This document shows positions 60,618 to 64,000 of a DNA stretch of 64,000 nt, one piece after another. Source of the stretch: Hyaloraphidium curvatum (Eukaryota > Monoblepharomycota > Hyaloraphidiomycetes > Hyaloraphidiales > Hyaloraphidiaceae). The notes beneath the pieces are model-generated. The model made no database searches and was not told the DNA's origin. It saw only the letters and a program-made list of their open reading frames with translations. The stretch spans positions 434,001 to 498,000 of the forward strand of contig JAIVFI010000006.1 in assembly GCA_025558095.1 (NCBI GenBank), in the 5' to 3' direction. Each line of letters begins with the position of its first letter. Within the stretch, counting starts at the first letter, position 1. The position numbers were made by a program, and so were the translations under genes.

Positions 60618-61586
60618 ATGCCGTCAAGCGAGCACGGCATCTCGTGTGAAGTCCTCGTCGCGTCGGAGGATGGCTCCTTCGTTCCGGCGGAAGAATTCTC
60701 CGTCGTGACGTCGCCATGCGGGCGATTCGTCTCTGCCTTCATCGAATCGCGCACCGACGAAATGTTCGCGATCCGGGTCACACGCGATCTTGTCGCTGAC
60801 ACTGGAAGCGCGTCGGATGAAGACTATCTGGCAGAGGTGGTCGTTGACGGCATGTGGGTCCCCGGATCGCCCTACCTCCTCGGGGTTCGCACCGGCGGAC
60901 CCGCGTCGACGCGTATGGTTCACATGGAGGGCTCCTACGAGGACGACGGGAGGACCGTGAAGCCTTTCGTGTTTACCGAACCGCTCTTTACGCCTCTGGA
61001 AGACATTGTTGTCGGCAGCTCGTCTCCCGGGAAGCGGAAACGGCATCTGCCCTCGGAGCGGGAACTCAATTCTTTGGGTTCTGTACGCGTCGAGCTGTTC
61101 AAAGTGGCGGTGACTCCGGCACGTGCGACCGATCGATTGCGCGCCGATGGGCAGAAGGACGATGTCGCGTTGAGCAGATCCAGGCTTTCGAGACGCCGCG
61201 AAGTTCTGGAGTTCAAAGAACACGTTTCGCATTTGACACACACAGTCAGAACGGACCGCGACACGGATTCTTCGGAGCCTTTTGAGTACTTTGACCACAC
61301 CTTGCTGGAGCAAGCCCCATTTTGCTCCTTCCTGTTCCACTTCAGATCCCGAAACGTGCTGGAGGCCATCGGCATCATTGCTCAGGAAGAAGGCGCGGCT
61401 CCCTCTGTGATCGGGACGGAAGCCACGGAACCCGAGGAGACGGCACGGCTGCGGCTCAAGGTGCAGCAGCTCGAAAGGGAAAAGGCGTACTGGCGTTCTG
61501 TCGCCCACAAGGCAGCGGAAGCAAGGAAGCGAGCGAGAAAGGAACCCAGCCCAGTAGTGGATCTGACGCAGGATGATCCGTTGTAA
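60618..61586 (+). CDS. DUF7918-family nuclear-type protein
   Basis: Intronless 322-aa protein. The N-terminal half fits a fungal domain known as DUF7918: ISCEVLVASEDGSFVPAEEF, CGRFVSAFIESRTDEMFAI, VVVDGMWVPGSPY, followed by a beta-rich stretch ending GSVRVELFKVAV. The middle has FEYFDHTLLEQAPFCSFLFH, also typical. The C-terminus has a coiled coil (LRLKVQQLEREKAYWRSVA), a basic KRARKEP patch and an acidic end VVDLTQDDPL that looks like a SUMO-interacting motif. The molecular role of the family is unknown to me. ATG at 60618 starts directly in the domain. Confidence 0.75.
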   Translation: MPSSEHGISCEVLVASEDGSFVPAEEFSVVTSPCGRFVSAFIESRTDEMFAIRVTRDLVADTGSASDEDYLAEVVVDGMWVPGSPYLLGVRTGGPASTRMVHMEGSYEDDGRTVKPFVFTEPLFTPLEDIVVGSSSPGKRKRHLPSERELNSLGSVRVELFKVAVTPARATDRLRADGQKDDVALSRSRLSRRREVLEFKEHVSHLTHTVRTDRDTDSSEPFEYFDHTLLEQAPFCSFLFHFRSRNVLEAIGIIAQEEGAAPSVIGTEATEPEETARLRLKVQQLEREKAYWRSVAHKAAEARKRARKEPSPVVDLTQDDPL

Positions 61587-61743
61587 GCTTTGTAGCCATT
61601 TCTTGTTCTTGTTTCTTTGCAGCGGCCACCGTGTCGATCCAGCTGCTCGGGGGCCACCACAGCTGGCGTGGCAAAGGCCACCAAACATGCCGGGCGGAGA
61701 ACCGCTCTCACACCCCTGAAAGGGCCGATCGGCGCTGCCTGCA

Positions 61744-63534
61744 ATGCTGCACAGTCCGCACGAAAGCCGCCGTCCTCCCGTGTTCACGAAGGCGGCGCTG
61801 ATGCGCGATTCGGAGATGTCGGAGACAGGGGTTCTGCCGGCGAACCACGGCCTACGTGCTCTGGTGTCCCCTGGAGCGGCACCAAAGCAGCAGCCTACGA
61901 GGAATCCGGCTGTTGCGCTGCCGTTCACGCCGGCCACGGGTGGCGAGCGCCAGAAGCCGCGGCGAACGCCGTCGGGACGCGAGCTGGCACACAGTCAACC
62001 GGCTCCTCCCCGCTCGCACACTCGGTCGCCGTCGATGGACAGCCATTGGCCCCCGTCTGCCACGAAGAGCCCTTTTATTGCGCTCCAGGAGGAGAATGCC
62101 TTGCTCAGGCAAAAGCTGGCCAAGCAGGAAGAGCTGCTCCTGGCCGCGGTCGGGGTCATTGGCAATCTCGAGTCGGAGACGGAGCTCTTGCGGAGCGTCG
62201 TGCAGCGGCTTTCGAACGAGCTGGAGGCTGCAATGGCGTCGGAGTCGCGCCCCTTGGAGGTTGCTCCACCGGCGGCGGAGCTCGAGGTGCCGTTGCCCGA
62301 GCCACCCGAAATCGAAGAAACCACTGGCGCTGGTCTGGCCGAACCATCCTTCGATCTCGACGCCGTTCCGCCTCCGGAAGAGGAGGAGAGCATCTCTATT
62401 GCCGTGGAAATCGCTGGCGAAGATGCCACGACTGATGCGCGGCGTCCCTCTGAACCCCTGCCAGAGCCCGACGGGCTCGAGGCCGAAGTTGGGGTTGAAT
62501 CCTTCGGCTTTACGGACTCTGATCGGACTCCTGCGGTGCAAGAGCCAGTGGTGCTCGAACCCTTCGGTTTCATGCTGTCCGATCAAGTCCCGGAGGCGGA
62601 AGTTCCGGAGGCGCGAGAGCCTGAGGCGCAAGAGCCCGACGCGGTCGAACCAACCGAGAACGGCGATTGGCAGCTGGATTCCCCGCCCGTTGTCATGGTC
62701 GAGGAGGCCGTGGAGGGAGGGTCCGAAGAAGTGGCCGATATTGGTGCCGAGGAGATGCCGGCCGGACTGGAGGAAGAGTCGTTGCGCGTGGATGACGAGT
62801 CGGTGCGTTCATTTGGCGAGGTGTACGAGCTATGGACCCCGGACCATGTGGATGTGGAGATGTTTGGCAGCTTGAGTCTTGCCACGGAGAGCAAGACCAT
62901 CGAAGCGGCGGTCGTGGCAAAGGTCTCTGAAACGGAGGAAGCGTCTGCCATCGCAGGGAGCGGAATGGTTGTCATGGAAGACAACGTGGTCGAGGCAGAG
63001 ATGGTCTCGCAAGAAGTCGAGGTTTCTGCCGTAATTGAGGACGAAGGGAGCGTGCATGTTCAGGACTCGGCAGCCGTGGACTTGTCTTTTGAGGTCGCGG
63101 GGATGACCCAGCCCGAGAACCTGCTGGACGAAACCCAGCCGGACTTCTTGGTCGAACCCAGCTTCGATGCGAGTGTCGCCGACAGGACGGTCCTTTCGGC
63201 TCTCGACAGCCTCTTCGTCGCACAGGGCGGGCCCGACGCCGACGACGCCGATTTCGACCCAGGCATGCTCCTCGACTCCCTGTCGCCGTTCGAGCGCCTG
63301 CCGTCGGTTCCGAGCTTCCCATTGGACCTGCCGACGGATCTGCCGAGGGCGCCGGACCACGAGCCGGTTTCGCGGGGGCCGACGCCCCAGAGCTCGCCGC
63401 AGCGCAGGGGTTCCACAGCGAGCGCGAACGGGGTGCCGCGCCCAGACTCGCCAGTGAAGAACCCTTCCCCGACCCGGTCGTTCGCAAAGACGGCCACGAT
63501 GGTCACCAAGATCAAGACGCGGCTCGGGGTTTGA
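61744..63534 (+). CDS. acidic disordered protein with short coiled coil
   Basis: Intronless 596-aa protein that I do not recognise. The N-terminus is Ser/Pro/Arg-rich. A single coiled-coil segment lies near residues 113-160 (IALQEENALLRQKLAKQEEL, ETELLRSVVQRLSNELEAAM). Then come about 300 residues very rich in Glu, Val, Pro and Asp, with degenerate repeats such as PEAEVPEAREPEAQEPDA and VEPFGF-like blocks (LEPFGFMLSD, VESFGFTDSD). The C-terminus turns basic (SPTRSFAKTATMVTKIKTRL). No membrane segment is present. It may be a scaffold or cytoskeleton-associated protein; that is a guess. It lies 157 bp downstream of the DUF7918 gene on the same strand. Confidence 0.65.
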   Translation: MLHSPHESRRPPVFTKAALMRDSEMSETGVLPANHGLRALVSPGAAPKQQPTRNPAVALPFTPATGGERQKPRRTPSGRELAHSQPAPPRSHTRSPSMDSHWPPSATKSPFIALQEENALLRQKLAKQEELLLAAVGVIGNLESETELLRSVVQRLSNELEAAMASESRPLEVAPPAAELEVPLPEPPEIEETTGAGLAEPSFDLDAVPPPEEEESISIAVEIAGEDATTDARRPSEPLPEPDGLEAEVGVESFGFTDSDRTPAVQEPVVLEPFGFMLSDQVPEAEVPEAREPEAQEPDAVEPTENGDWQLDSPPVVMVEEAVEGGSEEVADIGAEEMPAGLEEESLRVDDESVRSFGEVYELWTPDHVDVEMFGSLSLATESKTIEAAVVAKVSETEEASAIAGSGMVVMEDNVVEAEMVSQEVEVSAVIEDEGSVHVQDSAAVDLSFEVAGMTQPENLLDETQPDFLVEPSFDASVADRTVLSALDSLFVAQGGPDADDADFDPGMLLDSLSPFERLPSVPSFPLDLPTDLPRAPDHEPVSRGPTPQSSPQRRGSTASANGVPRPDSPVKNPSPTRSFAKTATMVTKIKTRLGV

Positions 63535-63668
63535 GAAGAGGAAGGAAGAGGGGCGACAACGCGGCGCACGGTTGGGGTCTTGTGCCTGGATTGAATGAAA
63601 AAGAGTCTTTTGAACCTCGTGACTATCTACAGTGCCATGGTATAGCCGCCACCCGATGCCACGGGCGC

Positions 63669-64000
63669 TCAATCGCCGGCCGCCCGCTGTTCCGGCAAGT
63701 ACACGTCCCGGATGATGATTTCCGCATCCTCGGGGGAGCAGATCTGCTCCAGCTGGTGCCTCTTCTCCTCGATCTCCTCCTCCGTCCAGTCCCGGCTGCG
63801 GAGCTTGATTATCTGCGCGGGCTCCTGCTGCTGCGGTTCGTCCTTTGCCTTGTCGTGACCCTGCCGACCGGTTTCGTCAGCCGTTGGCGCCAAATCAGCT
63901 CGCAGCTGCCCCCCACCTTTGCTCTCCGCTTCTTGAACCGCATCGTGGCGTGGATCATCGAATACAAAGCCGCGGCGCCGCCCTTTTCGCCGCGGATCGC
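63669..64000 (-). CDS. partial gene at right edge, unknown function
   Basis: Open frame that enters from the right edge and ends with a stop at 63669, giving the last 110 or so residues. It is charged: RRKGRRRGFVFDDPRHDAV, a Gln/Lys/Glu linker, AQIIKLRSRDWTEEEIEEKR, then ICSPEDAEIIIRDVYLPEQ. The 5' part lies outside the window. The mixed acidic/basic composition without membrane segments suggests a soluble protein. I do not recognise the family. Confidence 0.6.
   Translation of the reverse strand, partial: DPRRKGRRRGFVFDDPRHDAVQEAESKGGGQLRADLAPTADETGRQGHDKAKDEPQQQEPAQIIKLRSRDWTEEEIEEKRHQLEQICSPEDAEIIIRDVYLPEQRAAGD

Noticed and set aside
1-64000. tRNA, rRNA, CRISPR arrays and insertion sequences
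   Set aside because: No cloverleaf-like gene, rRNA core sequence, spaced direct repeats or transposase was noticed on reading; a dedicated RNA scan was not possible.

Overview
The window is nuclear DNA of a fungus, most likely a basidiomycete. It is strongly GC-rich and gene-dense. Most genes are split by short introns (about 50-80 nt) with GTRNGT-like donors, CTNAC-like branch points and CAG/TAG acceptors. The gene content fits: GT90/CAP10-type glycosyltransferase, DUF7918 protein, GPI-anchored GH16 glucanases and an HGDLK-type TKL kinase. No prokaryotic operon logic, tRNA, rRNA, CRISPR or recognisable transposon was found. I propose about 35 genes, one of them broken; two run off the window edges.

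Layout. 0-11 kb: complex I B15-like subunit (partial), a RECQL4-type helicase with an Sld2-like N-terminus, a bHLH regulator with an E-box just upstream, a histidine phosphatase, a small membrane protein and SURF1. 11-24 kb: two tandem GH16 cell-wall glucanases, nucleoporin NUP54, a damaged short-chain dehydrogenase (SDR) and a 1410-residue molybdenum hydroxylase (xanthine dehydrogenase/aldehyde oxidase family). 24.6-37.8 kb: a segment bounded by two inverted, about 95% identical copies of a WSC-like secreted-protein gene. Between them lie two tail-to-tail SDR genes, a small membrane protein, an EAF-like elongation factor, an AIF-type FAD oxidoreductase and a 1299-residue receptor-like kinase with EGF-like repeats. 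38-42.7 kb: a RING-H2 protein with a possible N-myristoylation start, then about 2.8 kb of GC-rich DNA with no convincing gene. 42.7-64 kb: a polytopic membrane protein, N-acetylglucosamine-6-phosphate deacetylase, SRP19, the scavenger decapping enzyme DcpS, an FAD-linked oxidase, a bZIP factor, a prolyl 4-hydroxylase, a zinc alcohol dehydrogenase, a Ser/Thr kinase, a CAP10-like glycosyltransferase, a coiled-coil protein, a DUF7918 protein, an acidic protein of unknown function and a partial gene at the right edge.

Genes are packed on both strands. Several convergent pairs nearly touch (stops at 55209/55214 and 59725/59733). Several divergent pairs share promoters of about 95-210 bp. Functionally the window is mostly housekeeping (respiration, replication, nuclear transport, secretion, mRNA decay) plus cell-surface genes (GH16, WSC-like proteins, the receptor-like kinase, CAP10 and NagA). 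The surface genes would fit wall sensing and remodelling, but physical linkage alone does not prove a shared pathway.

The most unusual item is the receptor-like kinase at 32054-36345. It has a signal peptide, cysteine-rich modules, seven tandem 38-residue EGF-like repeats, one membrane span and a cytoplasmic TKL-type kinase domain, and all eight exons join in frame. All gene models were spliced by eye from the genomic sequence; exon limits given are predictions.
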